Of a DNA stretch of 64,000 bases, positions 40,564 to 50,156 are shown piece by piece. The DNA comes from Pseudolabrys sp. Lineage in GTDB: Bacteria; Pseudomonadota; Alphaproteobacteria; Rhizobiales; Xanthobacteraceae. Both the position numbers and the translations under genes were made by a program. The notes beneath the pieces are model-generated. The model was not told where the DNA came from and ran no database searches. It saw nothing but the letters and a program-made list of their open reading frames with translations. The DNA lies in the NCBI GenBank assembly GCA_017849615.1, contig JAFIGS010000029.1:38954-102953 (forward strand), given 5' to 3'. The stretch's first letter is position 1; the number at the start of each line of letters is the position of its first letter.

Positions 40564-40641
40564 TGGTCGGGGCGGCGAGATTTGAACTCACGACCCCTAG
40601 TCTCCCAGACTAGTGCGCTAACCGGGCTGCGCCACGCCCCG
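40564..40641 (-). tRNA. tRNA-Pro (anticodon GGG)
   Basis: A 78-base cloverleaf with encoded CCA on the minus strand. Acceptor CGGGGCG pairs with CGCCCCG, the D arm is GCGC/GCGC, anticodon stem CTAGT/ACTAG holds the loop CTGGGAG (anticodon GGG), and the T arm is GTGAG-TTCAAAT-CTCGC. The 3' end points at the last EPS gene, 15 bases away; no integrase is present. Confidence 0.95.
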
Positions 40642-40746
40642 ACCGGAACGGCGCGGACTATAGGGAGGCCCCACAGGCCGCGCAACCGCTGTCCGGCATT
40701 TTCTCGTGGCCCTGCAATGGTATTGCCCTGCGCCCGGGTGAGCCCG

Positions 40747-41226
40747 CTAGAAGTCGAGCGGCCGGTTGTCGACCACCTCTTTCATGACGAAGAAGGTCCG
40801 CGTCTGACGCACGCCAGGCAGTCCGATCAACTGCTCACCGTGAAGCCTGTTGAAGTCGTCGATGTCGCGCACGCGGATCTTGAGGAAGAAGTCGAAGTCG
40901 CCGGCCACCAGGTGGCAATCCAGCACGACCGGCATCTTGACGATGGCGGCCTCGAAAGCCGCGAAACTGTCGGGCGTCGAGCGGTCCAGCACGACACCGA
41001 CGATCACCAACGCGCCGCGATCCACGGTCCGCGGCGCCACCTCGCCGCGGACTGAACGGATATAGCCTTCATCAAACAGGCGTTGCGTGCGCCGATGGCA
41101 TGTGGCCGGGCTGATATTGAGTGCCTTGGCAAGGTCCGCATTGCTGATGCGACCGTCACGCTGGAGACGCTGAAGAATGCGGCGGTCGATCCGGTCGAGC
41201 GCGCTGCCCGTGGAAGATTCTACCAT
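40747..41226 (-). CDS. acdR: Lrp/AsnC-type regulator, probably AcdR of ACC deaminase
   Basis: A 159-residue regulator. The N-terminal helix-turn-helix includes LDRIDRRILQRLQRDGRIS and SPATCHRRTQRL; the C-terminal RAM ligand domain holds CHLVAGDFDFFLKIRVRD. Lrp-type AcdR activates acdS in response to ACC in Pseudomonas, Bradyrhizobium and Mesorhizobium. Here it is divergent from acdS across 148 bases that hold a perfect inverted repeat. The acdR name rests on this position and family. Confidence 0.88.
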   Translation of the reverse strand: MVESSTGSALDRIDRRILQRLQRDGRISNADLAKALNISPATCHRRTQRLFDEGYIRSVRGEVAPRTVDRGALVIVGVVLDRSTPDSFAAFEAAIVKMPVVLDCHLVAGDFDFFLKIRVRDIDDFNRLHGEQLIGLPGVRQTRTFFVMKEVVDNRPLDF

Positions 41227-41275
41227 TTTTTAAGCTACCGCTATCGTCGATTGTCCATAAGCCTGCTCCCGTCCT

Positions 41276-41290
41276 AATCTTCATAAGATT
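41276..41290. promoter_or_regulatory. Perfect inverted repeat between acdR and acdS, probable AcdR operator
   Basis: AATCTT at 41276-41281 and AAGATT at 41285-41290 flank CAT, a 15-base perfect dyad, as Lrp-type sites often are. It lies 49 bases before acdR's start and 84 bases before acdS's. Confidence 0.55.
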
Positions 41291-41374
41291 TTACAGGCCA
41301 CTTAGGAAGCACCTTCCTGAACCGACCGGCTAGAATTTCCGGCGAAATCCTCCCTTTCGCCCCGGAGACAATCG

Positions 41375-42394
41375 ATGCTCAGGCTCGACAAGTTCGAACG
41401 CTACCCCCTCACCTTCGGCCCGACGCCCATCGAGCACCTGCCCCGGATGACCGAGGCGCTCGGTGGCAAGGTCGAGATCTACGCCAAGCGCGACGACTGC
41501 AATTCCGGCCTCGCCTTCGGCGGCAACAAGCTGCGCAAGCTCGAATACATCGTGCCGGATGCGATCGCCTCGAATGCCGACACTTTGGTGTCGATCGGCG
41601 GCGTGCAGTCTAACCACACCCGCATGGTGGCGGCGACCGCCGCCAAGATCGGCATGAAATGCGTCGTGGTGCAGGAAAGCTGGGTGCCGCACGAAGACGC
41701 CGTCTATGACCGCGTCGGCAATATCCTGCTGACCCGCCTGATGGGCGCCGACAGCCGCATCGTGCCCGACGGCTTCGACATCGGCATCCGCAAGAGCTGG
41801 GAGGACGCCATTCAGTCCGTGAAGGACGCCGGCGGCAAGCCCTACGGCATTCCGGCCGGCGCCTCGGTGCACAAATATGGCGGCCTCGGCTATGTCGGCT
41901 TCGCCGAAGAAGTCCGCGCCCAGGAAGCGCAGATGGGCATCAAATTCGACTACATCGTCGTCTGCGTCGTCACCGGCTCGACGCAAGGCGGCATGATCGT
42001 CGGCTTCGCCGCCGACGGTCGCGCCGATCGTGTCATCGGCATCGACGCCTCCGGCACGCCGGAGCAGACCCGCGAGCAGGTGCGCGAGATCGTCGACAAC
42101 ACCGCCGAACTGGTCGAACTCGGCCGCAAGGTGCGCGACGACGAGATCGTCATTCTCAACGACTATGCCTATCCGGCTTACGGCGTGCCGAGCCACGAGA
42201 CCAACGAAGCCATCCGCTTCGCCGCGCGCACAGAAGCGATGATCACCGACCCGGTCTACGAGGGCAAATCGATGCAAGGCATGATCGACCTTGTGAAGAA
42301 GGGCTACTTTCCCGCCGGCTCCAAGGTGCTCTACGCCCATCTCGGCGGCGCCCCGGCGCTCAACGGCTACAGCTACACCTATCGCAACGGCTAG
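41375..42394 (+). CDS. acdS: 1-aminocyclopropane-1-carboxylate deaminase
   Basis: A 339-residue PLP enzyme that cleaves the ethylene precursor ACC to 2-oxobutanoate and ammonia, so it can lower ethylene in plants. The PLP lysine is K52 in [20 protein letters not shown] binds the substrate carboxylate. The ACC-deaminase-specific pair Tyr295-Glu296 in [12 protein letters not shown] is present, which separates it from D-cysteine desulfhydrase. Length equals the Pseudomonas and rhizobial enzymes. Suggests a plant-associated life style. Confidence 0.95.
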   Translation: MLRLDKFERYPLTFGPTPIEHLPRMTEALGGKVEIYAKRDDCNSGLAFGGNKLRKLEYIVPDAIASNADTLVSIGGVQSNHTRMVAATAAKIGMKCVVVQESWVPHEDAVYDRVGNILLTRLMGADSRIVPDGFDIGIRKSWEDAIQSVKDAGGKPYGIPAGASVHKYGGLGYVGFAEEVRAQEAQMGIKFDYIVVCVVTGSTQGGMIVGFAADGRADRVIGIDASGTPEQTREQVREIVDNTAELVELGRKVRDDEIVILNDYAYPAYGVPSHETNEAIRFAARTEAMITDPVYEGKSMQGMIDLVKKGYFPAGSKVLYAHLGGAPALNGYSYTYRNG

Positions 42395-42427
42395 GCGGAC
42401 ATGCCCGCCGCAGGACGCCGGACAGCG

Positions 42428-43204
42428 TCAGCGCAGCTTGATCGGATTAAAGGAATTCGCAACTTCGATGAGGCGCGGCGCGATTTCGCGGCGCACCTTG
42501 TCGATGCTCCATTTCAGGCTCGACATCGAACATTGCACGGCCGCGACCGGCCGTCCGTCGTGATCGAGGATCGGCGCGGCGAGCGCGATCTCGTTCAGCA
42601 TGTTCTCGCTCACCGTCAGCGAATACCCGGCGACGACGGCTTCCTCGATCGAGGCGGCGATCTTGTTGCGATCCATGGTCGTCTTCGGCGTCATCGCCAC
42701 CAGCGGCCAGGTCTTGACGGCCTTACGGCGCTCGGCCGCCGGCATGCGCGCGATCATGGTGCGTCCGCCCGAGGTCGTCAGCGCCGGCAAGCGGCGGCCG
42801 GCGATCATCGCCTCGAAGCGCGTCAGCTGGGTCGGGATGCGCACGACATAGACGATCTCGCCGCCGTCGAGCCGCGCGAGATTGACGCGCTCTTGCACGC
42901 GCTGCCCGAGTTCGATGAGTTTCGGCATCGCCAACTGCACCAGCGGATCCGCCCACCAATAGGCATTGGCGAGTTCGAGGAACTTGAGCGAGGGGCGAAA
43001 ACGGCGCGTCTGCGGATCCTTGTCGAGATAGCCGATCTTGTGCAGCGTGTTGCTCAGGCGCTGCGCCGCGCTTTTCTCGAGACCGGTGCGCTCCGCGAGT
43101 TCGGTCAGGCCCAGCGACGTGTGATTGTGATCGAAGGCGCTCAGCACGCGCATGCCCTTCTCGAGCGAGCCGACAAACAATGTATCCTGCGTTCGCTTGC
43201 TCAA
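42428..43204 (-). CDS. IclR-family transcriptional regulator
   Basis: A regulator of about 258 residues with an N-terminal winged helix (VGSLEKGMRVLSAFD, LGLTELAERTGLEKSAAQRLSNTL) and a C-terminal effector domain (GRTMIARMPAAERRKA, SENMLNEIALAAPILDHDGRPVAA). The TTG at 43204 gives the family's usual length; an ATG at 43303 would add 33 residues that lack family character and overlap an A+T-rich dyad. It is divergent from the peptide-import operon and probably controls it. Confidence 0.85.
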   Translation of the reverse strand: MSKRTQDTLFVGSLEKGMRVLSAFDHNHTSLGLTELAERTGLEKSAAQRLSNTLHKIGYLDKDPQTRRFRPSLKFLELANAYWWADPLVQLAMPKLIELGQRVQERVNLARLDGGEIVYVVRIPTQLTRFEAMIAGRRLPALTTSGGRTMIARMPAAERRKAVKTWPLVAMTPKTTMDRNKIAASIEEAVVAGYSLTVSENMLNEIALAAPILDHDGRPVAAVQCSMSSLKWSIDKVRREIAPRLIEVANSFNPIKLR

Positions 43205-43295
43205 GTTCCCGTCTTTCGCCGTAGCACTCTGCCTGTATTTGGTGCGCTCTCCCGCGCCGCGATTTCTTGACAGCGCCGCAAAGCCGAGTACCGTG

Positions 43296-43328
43296 ATTAT
43301 CATATAATTCGACGTATTACATTATAAT
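43296..43328. promoter_or_regulatory. A+T-rich promoter/operator candidate for the peptide-import operon
   Basis: An abruptly A+T-rich stretch between the IclR gene and the operon. It holds ATTAT-CAT-ATAAT (43296-43308), a perfect dyad, and TATAAT at 43323-43328. Position fits an IclR-type operator overlapping a promoter. Confidence 0.4.
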
Positions 43329-43370
43329 ATCAACCGAAGGCGCGCAAGCGCCGCACAATGTGAGGGGAAC

Positions 43371-44894
43371 ATGAAGGCACGTCTTGTCCTGATGAGCGCG
43401 ATCGCGCTCGCCGTCGGCGCACCCGCCACCGGCGCATTCGCCAACAAGGCCAACGACACGCTGGTCTATGCCTCGGACTCCGAGCCGGAAAACGTCAGCC
43501 CCTATCACAACAACCTGCGCGAAGGCGTCATCATCGCCCGCCATGTGTTCGACACTTTGGTCTATCGCAATCCCGACACCGGCAAATACGAGCCGCAGCT
43601 CGCCACCAAGTGGACCTGGGTCGATCCCACCACGCTCGACCTGACCATCCGCAAGGGCGTCGTCTTCCACAACGGCGATCCGCTCACCGCCGACGACGTC
43701 GCCTTCACGCTGAACTATGTCGTCAGCGCCGAGGCCAAGGTCGTCACCAAACAGAACACCGACTGGATCAAGAGCGCCGAGAAAACCGGCGAGGATCAGG
43801 TCCGCATTCATCTCGTCGGCCCGTTCCCGGCCGCGATCGAATATCTCGCCGGTCCGGTGCCGATCTATCCGGAGAAGTATTTCAAGTCGGTCGGCCTCAC
43901 CGGCTTCTCCAAGGCGCCGATCGGCTCCGGCCCTTATCGCGTCACCAAGGTCGATCCCGGCAAGGGCGTCTCCATGGAGAAGAACGCCAACTACTGGAAG
44001 GACAGCCCGCAGGGCCAGCCCTCGATCGGCAAGCTGGTGTTCCGCGTCATCCCCGACGCCGAGACCCGCATGGCCGAACTGATGACCGGCGGCGTCGACT
44101 GGATCTGGCGCGTGCCGCAGGATCAGGCCACCCAGCTAAAGACCGCGCCGAACATCTCGGTGCTGTCGGCCGAAACCATGCGCGTCGGCTTCCTGCAGTT
44201 CGACACGCTCGGCCGTTCGGAAAAATCGACGCCGTTCAAGGATCAGCGCGTGCGTCAGGCGATCGCCTATGCGATCGACCGCAAGGCCATGCTCGACAAT
44301 CTGGTCGGCGGCGGCGCCCGCATCATGAACTCGGCCTGCTTCATCGATCAGTTCGGCTGCACCGACAAGGACGTGCCGACCTATGCCTATGATCCGGCAA
44401 AGGCGAAAAAGCTGCTGGCGGACGCCGGCTATCCGAACGGCTTCACCACCGAAATCGTCGCCTACCGCGAGCGTGAATATGCCGAAGCCGTCATCGGCTA
44501 TCTCGCCGCCGTCGGCATCAAGGCCAACCTGAACTACCTGAAATATGCCGCGATGCGCACCCTGATCCGCGAAGGCAAGGCGCCGATCGCCTTCCAGACC
44601 TGGGGCTCGTTCTCGGTGCTCGACGCCTCCGCCTTCACCGGCGTCTATTTCAAGGGCTCGGCCGACGACATGACCGGCGACAAGGAGGTCGGCGCGGCGC
44701 TCAACGACGCCGACACCTCGGTCGATGTCGACAAGCGCCTCAAGCTCTATCAGTCGGCGCTCAAGACCATCGCGGAGAAGTCCTACCTGTTCCCGCTGTT
44801 CTCCTATCCGGCGAACTACGCCTACACCAGCGAGCTGTCCTTCACGGCTCAGCCGGACGAACTGCCGCGCTTCTACGCGGCGCGCTGGAAGTAA
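43371..44894 (+). CDS. ABC transporter peptide-type substrate-binding protein
   Basis: A 507-residue periplasmic receptor of the SBP_bac_5 family. The signal peptide (LVLMSAIALAVGAPATG) is cut near AFANK. DSEPENVSPYHNN, then ATKWTWVDPTTLDLTIRKGV, FHNGDPLTADDVAFT and SGPYRVTKVDPGKGV are the family signatures. GAGGGGAAC precedes the ATG. It delivers substrate, probably a peptide or peptide-like amide, to the permeases encoded next. No lipobox is visible. Confidence 0.94.
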   Translation: MKARLVLMSAIALAVGAPATGAFANKANDTLVYASDSEPENVSPYHNNLREGVIIARHVFDTLVYRNPDTGKYEPQLATKWTWVDPTTLDLTIRKGVVFHNGDPLTADDVAFTLNYVVSAEAKVVTKQNTDWIKSAEKTGEDQVRIHLVGPFPAAIEYLAGPVPIYPEKYFKSVGLTGFSKAPIGSGPYRVTKVDPGKGVSMEKNANYWKDSPQGQPSIGKLVFRVIPDAETRMAELMTGGVDWIWRVPQDQATQLKTAPNISVLSAETMRVGFLQFDTLGRSEKSTPFKDQRVRQAIAYAIDRKAMLDNLVGGGARIMNSACFIDQFGCTDKDVPTYAYDPAKAKKLLADAGYPNGFTTEIVAYREREYAEAVIGYLAAVGIKANLNYLKYAAMRTLIREGKAPIAFQTWGSFSVLDASAFTGVYFKGSADDMTGDKEVGAALNDADTSVDVDKRLKLYQSALKTIAEKSYLFPLFSYPANYAYTSELSFTAQPDELPRFYAARWK

Positions 44895-44955
44895 CGAAAC
44901 TCGCGCGGCGCTCCTTTACGGGAGCGCCGCGCCAGCCCTCACGCCGGCGGGTTCC

Positions 44956-45873
44956 ATGCTCCATTACACCTTGCAGCGTCTGGTCGTCGCGATCTCCGTC
45001 GCCATCACGGTGTCGATCGTCGCGTTCTTCCTGCTGCACTTGTCCGGCGACATCGCGATTTCGATTGCCGGTCCGGAGGCGACGCCGGCGCAAGTCGAGG
45101 CCATCCGCCAGCAATTCGGTCTCGATCGCCCGCTCGTCGTCCAGTATCTCGAATGGCTATGGAAAGCCGTGCGGTTCGACTTCGGCGACTCCTTCTATTT
45201 CCGCAGCAGCGTGGTTTCGCTGATCGCGTCGCGTATCCCCGTGACCTTGACGCTCGGCGCCATCTCGCTGTGCCTGTCGCTTCTCATTGCCGTGCCGCTC
45301 GGCGTGCTGGCCGCGGTTTATAACGGCACCATCATCGACCGGCTGGCACTGTCTTTCTCCGTCATCGGCCAGGCCATCCCGACCTTCTGTCTCGGCCTCG
45401 GCCTCATCATCCTGTTTTCGGTGACCTTGCGCTGGCTGCCAGTGTCCGGCGCCTCGACCTGGAAGCACTACATCCTGCCGTCGATCGCGCTCGGCTGGTA
45501 CGCCGTGCCGGCGGTGATGCGGCTGTCGCGCAACGGCATGCTCGAAGTGCTGTCGGCCGACTACATCCGCACGGCGCGCGCCAAGGGCCTCTCGCCCGGC
45601 GTCGTGATCTTCAAGCATGCGCTGCGCAACGCCATCATTCCGGTGGTGGCGCTGGCTGCCGTTCAGTTCGGCTTCATGCTGGGCGGTTCGATCGTGATCG
45701 AAGCCGTGTTCTCGATGCACGGCCTCGGCTATCTCGCCTGGGAAGCGATCGCCCGCAACGACTTCCCGGTGGTGCAAGCGGTCGTGCTCATTCTCGCGAC
45801 CATTTATGTCGGCCTTACCTTTCTGGCCGACATCCTCAACGCGTTCCTCGATCCGCGGATCCGGCTGGCATGA
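44956..45873 (+). CDS. ABC transporter permease (DppB type)
   Basis: A 305-residue inner-membrane protein with six helices. The N terminus MLHYTLQRLVVAISVAIT and the EAA loop (VLSADYIRTARAKGLSPG followed by KHALRNAIIPV) identify a DppB-type permease. Start at 44956 is the ATG before LHYTL. It follows the receptor by 61 bases and overlaps the next permease by four. Confidence 0.94.
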   Translation: MLHYTLQRLVVAISVAITVSIVAFFLLHLSGDIAISIAGPEATPAQVEAIRQQFGLDRPLVVQYLEWLWKAVRFDFGDSFYFRSSVVSLIASRIPVTLTLGAISLCLSLLIAVPLGVLAAVYNGTIIDRLALSFSVIGQAIPTFCLGLGLIILFSVTLRWLPVSGASTWKHYILPSIALGWYAVPAVMRLSRNGMLEVLSADYIRTARAKGLSPGVVIFKHALRNAIIPVVALAAVQFGFMLGGSIVIEAVFSMHGLGYLAWEAIARNDFPVVQAVVLILATIYVGLTFLADILNAFLDPRIRLA

Positions 45874-46796
45874 GCAACATCGCCCCCAGCCTGGCCCCCG
45901 CGACCGAGCCCGCCCGTTTCGACGTGGCGCCGGAACGCCGCACGCCGTTCTCCGCCTTCCTGCGCCGCGCGCGCCGCCATGGCGGCCTGCTGATCGGCGC
46001 CGGTGTGCTGCTAATCATCGTCATCGCCGCGGTGTCGGCGCCGCTGATCGCGCCGCACGATCCTTATGCGCAAAATCTGGCGCAGCGCCTCATCCCGCCG
46101 ATCTGGCACCCCAAGGGCTCATGGGAGCACATTCTCGGCACCGACAAGCTTGGCCGCGACTACCTCAGCCGCCTGCTCTACGGCGCCCAGATTTCATTGC
46201 TCATCGGCCTGCTGACTGTCACGATTTCCGGCGTCATCGGCACCGTGCTCGGCATTTGCGCCGGCTATTTCGGCGGCCGCGTCGATGCCGTCCTGAGCTA
46301 TGTCATCACCACACGCCTCGCCCTGCCGGTCGTGCTGGTCGCGCTCGCCTCGGCGGCCCTGGTCGGCGGCTCGCTGGAGGGCGTCATCATCGTGCTCGGC
46401 CTGCTGCTGTGGGACCGCTTCGCCGTGGTCACGCGCTCGGCGACGCAACAGATCGTCCGCACCGACTATGTAGCCGCCGCGCAAGCCATCGGCTGCTCGA
46501 CACCGCGCATCCTGTTCATGGAGATACTGCCGAACATCCTCAACGCGCTGATCGTGGTCGCGACGCTGGAGGTGGCCCATGCCATCCTGCTTGAAGCCGC
46601 GCTGTCCTTCCTCGGCCTCGGCGTGCAGCCGCCGCTGCCGTCCTGGGGTCTGATGATTTCCGAGGGCAAGCAGTACATGTTCTTCAGCCCGTGGGTGATC
46701 GGCGTACCGGCCACCGCGCTGATCTTCCTCGTTCTGGCGATCAACCTCGTCGGCGACGGCCTGCGCGACGTGACCGCGCCAGAGAACCGGACCTGA
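45870..46796 (+). CDS. ABC transporter permease (DppC type)
   Basis: A 308-residue partner permease with a longer N-terminal cytoplasmic lead, six helices and the EAA loop VRTDYVAAAQAIGCSTPR. The LGTDKLGRDYLSRLLYGA motif is typical of DppC-type proteins. Its ATG overlaps the TGA of the first permease (ATGA), so translation is probably coupled. Confidence 0.94.
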   Translation: MSNIAPSLAPATEPARFDVAPERRTPFSAFLRRARRHGGLLIGAGVLLIIVIAAVSAPLIAPHDPYAQNLAQRLIPPIWHPKGSWEHILGTDKLGRDYLSRLLYGAQISLLIGLLTVTISGVIGTVLGICAGYFGGRVDAVLSYVITTRLALPVVLVALASAALVGGSLEGVIIVLGLLLWDRFAVVTRSATQQIVRTDYVAAAQAIGCSTPRILFMEILPNILNALIVVATLEVAHAILLEAALSFLGLGVQPPLPSWGLMISEGKQYMFFSPWVIGVPATALIFLVLAINLVGDGLRDVTAPENRT

Positions 46797-46798
46797 TC

Positions 46799-47779
46799 AT
46801 GGCGCTGCTCGAGGTTCAGGACCTGGTCATCGATATTCCCACGGCGAGCGGCCTACTGCACGCCGTGAGTGAGGTGTCGTTTTCGGTCGATCGCGGCGAG
46901 ACCCTCGCCATTGTCGGTGAGAGCGGCTCCGGCAAATCGCTGACCTCGCTGGCCATCATGGATCTGCTGCCGCGCGTGGCGAAGCGCCGTGCGGCAACGC
47001 TGACTTTCGACGGCACCGACCTGCTGTCCATGCGCGAGCCGGAGATGCGCAAGCTGCGCGGCAGCCGCATGGCCATGATCTTCCAGGAGCCGATGACCTC
47101 GCTCAACCCGGCCTACACCATCGGCAACCAGTTGATGGAAGCGCTGCGCTGCCACGAAGACGTCGGCGCCGAGAAAGCGCGCGCCCGAGCCGTCGAACTG
47201 CTCGAACGTGTCGGCATCGCCGGCGCCGAGCGCCGGCTGCTGCAATATCCGCATCAGTTGTCGGGCGGCCTGCGCCAGCGCGTCATGATCGCCATGGCGC
47301 TGATGTGCAAACCCGACCTGATTATCGCCGACGAGCCGACCACCGCGCTCGACGTCACCATCCAGGCTCAAATCCTGCGGCTCCTGCATGATCTCAAGAA
47401 GGAGTTCGGCATGGCGATGATCCTCGTCACCCACGATCTCGGCGTCGTCGCCCGCGTCGCCGACAAGGTCGCGGTGATGTATGCTGGCGCCATTGTCGAG
47501 CGCGGACCGGCGCGCGCCGTGTTCAAGGCGCCGTCACATCCCTATACGCGCGGGCTCCTCAATTGCATCCCGGTGCCGGGCCGCACCGCGCCAGGCACGC
47601 CGCTCGGCGCCATTCGCGGCCAGTTGCCGAACCTGATCGGCCGCCTCGAAGGCTGTGCCTTCCGCGACCGCTGCGATTTCGCCGCGCCGGAATGCTCAGG
47701 GCCGATGCGCTACGTCCCGGTCGACGCCGGCCACGACGTGCGCTGCATCCGGGCCGAAGCGCGGAAGGCGGTGGCATGA
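46799..47779 (+). CDS. ABC transporter ATPase (DppD type)
   Basis: A 326-residue ATPase. Walker [14 protein letters not shown]-loop [10 protein letters not shown], signature [16 protein letters not shown], Walker [13 protein letters not shown], switch His in LVTHDLGVV. The C-terminal oligopeptide domain with a CxxxxxC-type iron-sulphur or metal cluster appears as [14 protein letters not shown]. Begins two bases after the permease stop. Confidence 0.95.
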   Translation: MALLEVQDLVIDIPTASGLLHAVSEVSFSVDRGETLAIVGESGSGKSLTSLAIMDLLPRVAKRRAATLTFDGTDLLSMREPEMRKLRGSRMAMIFQEPMTSLNPAYTIGNQLMEALRCHEDVGAEKARARAVELLERVGIAGAERRLLQYPHQLSGGLRQRVMIAMALMCKPDLIIADEPTTALDVTIQAQILRLLHDLKKEFGMAMILVTHDLGVVARVADKVAVMYAGAIVERGPARAVFKAPSHPYTRGLLNCIPVPGRTAPGTPLGAIRGQLPNLIGRLEGCAFRDRCDFAAPECSGPMRYVPVDAGHDVRCIRAEARKAVA

Positions 47780-48750
47780 CCGACATCGCGCTCGAACTGA
47801 AGAATGTCTGGCGCCGTTTCGAGGTCTCGCAAGGCGCCTTCAAGGGCAAGGCCGCGCTGACGGCGGTCGCGGACGTGTCGCTGCAAGTCAGGCGCGGCGA
47901 GGTCTACGCGCTGGTCGGCGAAAGCGGCTCCGGCAAATCGACTCTGGCCAAGATGCTGCTCGGCCTGCTGCCGCCGTCATCCGGCGAAATCCTCATCGAC
48001 GGCGCGCCGATTGACTCCGGCAACCGTATCGCGGTGGCGCGGCGCATCCAGCCGATCTTCCAGGACCCCTATTCCTCGCTCAACCCGCGCAAATCGATCG
48101 AGCAGCTCATCGCCCTGCCGCTGGTGGTGCACCGCATCGGCGATGCCGCCTCGCGCCGCGCCAAGGTGCGCGAGATGCTCGATATGGTCGGCCTGCCGGC
48201 GCGCCTGCTCGACGCCTATCCGGGCCAGTTGTCCGGCGGCCAGCGTCAGCGCGTCGCCATTGCCCGCGCGCTGGTGATGCGGCCTGAGGTCGTGATCTGC
48301 GACGAGCCGACCTCGGCGCTCGACGTGTCGGTGCAGGCGCAGATCCTCAATCTGCTGCTCGAACTCAAGCGCGACCTCGGCCTCACCTACTTCTTCATCA
48401 GTCACAATCTCGCGGTCGTCGAACATCTGGCCGATCGCGTCGCGGTGATGTATCTCGGCCGCATCGTCGAGGAACGCACGCGGGCCGGCCTGTTCGCCAG
48501 CCCGCGCCATCCTTACACGAGCGGCCTGCTGGAGTCGGTCCTCACGCCGGACCCGGATCTCGGCGTGCCCGACACGCATCTCGGCATCACGAATGCCAAT
48601 CCCATGGCCGTTCAGAACGGCTGCCCGTTCCAGGCGCGCTGTCCGAGCGCGCTGGCCATCTGTGCGACCCAACCGCCGGCCGTCACGATCCTGTCCGACG
48701 GCTGGACGACCTGTCATCTGCTGCAAGAAGAGGCCTTAGCTTTACAATGA
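47776..48750 (+). CDS. ABC transporter ATPase (DppF type)
   Basis: A 324-residue ATPase completing the importer. Walker [27 protein letters not shown], signature QLSGGQRQRVAIARALV, Walker B VICDEPTSALD and FISHNLAVV are intact; CPFQARCPSALAIC is the C-terminal cysteine cluster. ATGA overlap with the upstream ATPase and with the first peptidase gene downstream shows translational coupling. Confidence 0.95.
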   Translation: MTDIALELKNVWRRFEVSQGAFKGKAALTAVADVSLQVRRGEVYALVGESGSGKSTLAKMLLGLLPPSSGEILIDGAPIDSGNRIAVARRIQPIFQDPYSSLNPRKSIEQLIALPLVVHRIGDAASRRAKVREMLDMVGLPARLLDAYPGQLSGGQRQRVAIARALVMRPEVVICDEPTSALDVSVQAQILNLLLELKRDLGLTYFFISHNLAVVEHLADRVAVMYLGRIVEERTRAGLFASPRHPYTSGLLESVLTPDPDLGVPDTHLGITNANPMAVQNGCPFQARCPSALAICATQPPAVTILSDGWTTCHLLQEEALALQ

Positions 48751-50156
48751 CCCGCCTGGACGCCATCGCCCGCGCTGCGGCTTATTACGACAACGGCACC
48801 TTCAAGGAGGTCCTGTCCCGCCGCGTCGCCATCCCGACCGAGAGCCAGGGCGGCGATAAGCTCGATGCGCTGCGCACCTATCTCACCGACGACATCGTCC
48901 CCGCCGTCGAGAAACTCGGCTTTCGCTGCCGCATCGTCGAAAACCCCGCGCCGGGCTACGGCCCGTTCCTGATCGCCGAGCGCCATGAGGGCGACAAGCT
49001 GCCGACCGTTCTCACCTACGGCCATGGCGATGTCGTGTTCGGCCATGCGTCGAGTTGGCGCGCAGGGCTCGATCCCTGGACGATCACCGTCGAGGGCGAC
49101 CGCTGGTACGGCCGCGGCACCGCCGACAACAAGGGCCAGCACAGCATCAACATCGCCGCGCTCGAGCAGGTGATGGCGACGCGCGGCGGCAAGCTCGGCT
49201 TCAATTGCAAGCTGCTGATCGAGATGGGCGAGGAAGCCGGCTCACCCGGCCTGCGCACGTTGGCAGCCGCCGAGCGCGACGCGCTTGCCGCCGACGTACT
49301 GATCGGCTCGGACGGCCCGCGCCTGTCGGCGCAGCGCCCGACCATCTTCCTCGGCTCGCGCGGCGCCATGAATTTCGAACTGTCGGTCGACCTGCGCGAA
49401 GGCGGCCATCACTCGGGCAACTGGGGTGGCGGTCTCGCCAATGCCGGCACCTTGCTCGCCAATGCCATCGCGACATTGGTCGATTCCAAAGGCCGCATTT
49501 TGGTCAATGCGCTCAAGCCGGCGAGCCTGCCGCATGCCGTACGTGACGCCCTGGCCGACGTGAAGATCGGTCAGGAGCCGAACGACCCCAAGATTGATCC
49601 CGATTGGGGCGAGCCCGGCCTCACCACGGAAGAACGCATCTTCGGCTGGAATACGCTCGAAGTGCTGGCCTTCAAGACCGGCACGCCCGAAGCGCCGGTC
49701 AACGCCATTCCGCCTTCGGCCAAGGCGACGATGCAGTTGCGCTTCGTCGTCGGCACCGATGTCGATGCCATCCTGCCGGCCGTGCGCGCGCATCTCGATG
49801 CGCATGGGCTGCAGCGCGTGGCGGTGCGGCCCGCGCGCATGGAGACCTTCACCGCCACCCGTCTCGATCCGGCCGACCCGTGGGTGACCTGGGCGCTTGC
49901 CTCGATGGCCAAAACCACCAACAAGAAGCCGGCGCTGTTGCCCAATCTCGGCGGTTCGCTGCCGAATGACGTTTTCGCCGATATTCTCGGCATGCCAACG
50001 GTCTGGGTGCCGCACTCCTATCCGTCCTGCTCGCAACATGCGCCGGACGAGCACCTGCTCGGCTCGGTGGCGCGCGAGGCGCTGCAGATCATGGCCGGGC
50101 TGTTCTACGACCTCGGCGAAGACGGCGGCCGCATCCTCACGGAGCGCCGCAAGTGA
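48747..50156 (+). CDS. M20-family metallopeptidase (dipeptidase/ArgE type)
   Basis: A 469-residue zinc peptidase. Metal ligands: His in YGHGDVVFGH, Asp in GRGTADNKGQ, Glu-Glu in EMGEEAGS and a C-terminal His in CSQHAPDEH. A lid domain begins near ELSVDLREGGHHSGNWGG. No signal peptide, so it acts in the cytoplasm. Overlaps the DppF-type gene by four bases (ATGA), meaning it is part of the import operon and should process the imported compound. Confidence 0.92.
   Translation: MTRLDAIARAAAYYDNGTFKEVLSRRVAIPTESQGGDKLDALRTYLTDDIVPAVEKLGFRCRIVENPAPGYGPFLIAERHEGDKLPTVLTYGHGDVVFGHASSWRAGLDPWTITVEGDRWYGRGTADNKGQHSINIAALEQVMATRGGKLGFNCKLLIEMGEEAGSPGLRTLAAAERDALAADVLIGSDGPRLSAQRPTIFLGSRGAMNFELSVDLREGGHHSGNWGGGLANAGTLLANAIATLVDSKGRILVNALKPASLPHAVRDALADVKIGQEPNDPKIDPDWGEPGLTTEERIFGWNTLEVLAFKTGTPEAPVNAIPPSAKATMQLRFVVGTDVDAILPAVRAHLDAHGLQRVAVRPARMETFTATRLDPADPWVTWALASMAKTTNKKPALLPNLGGSLPNDVFADILGMPTVWVPHSYPSCSQHAPDEHLLGSVAREALQIMAGLFYDLGEDGGRILTERRK

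Noticed and set aside
43267-43272. TTGACA as -35 element of the peptide operon
   Set aside because: No -10-like hexamer is at 16-18 bases; the sequence also falls within a possible coding lead of the IclR gene.
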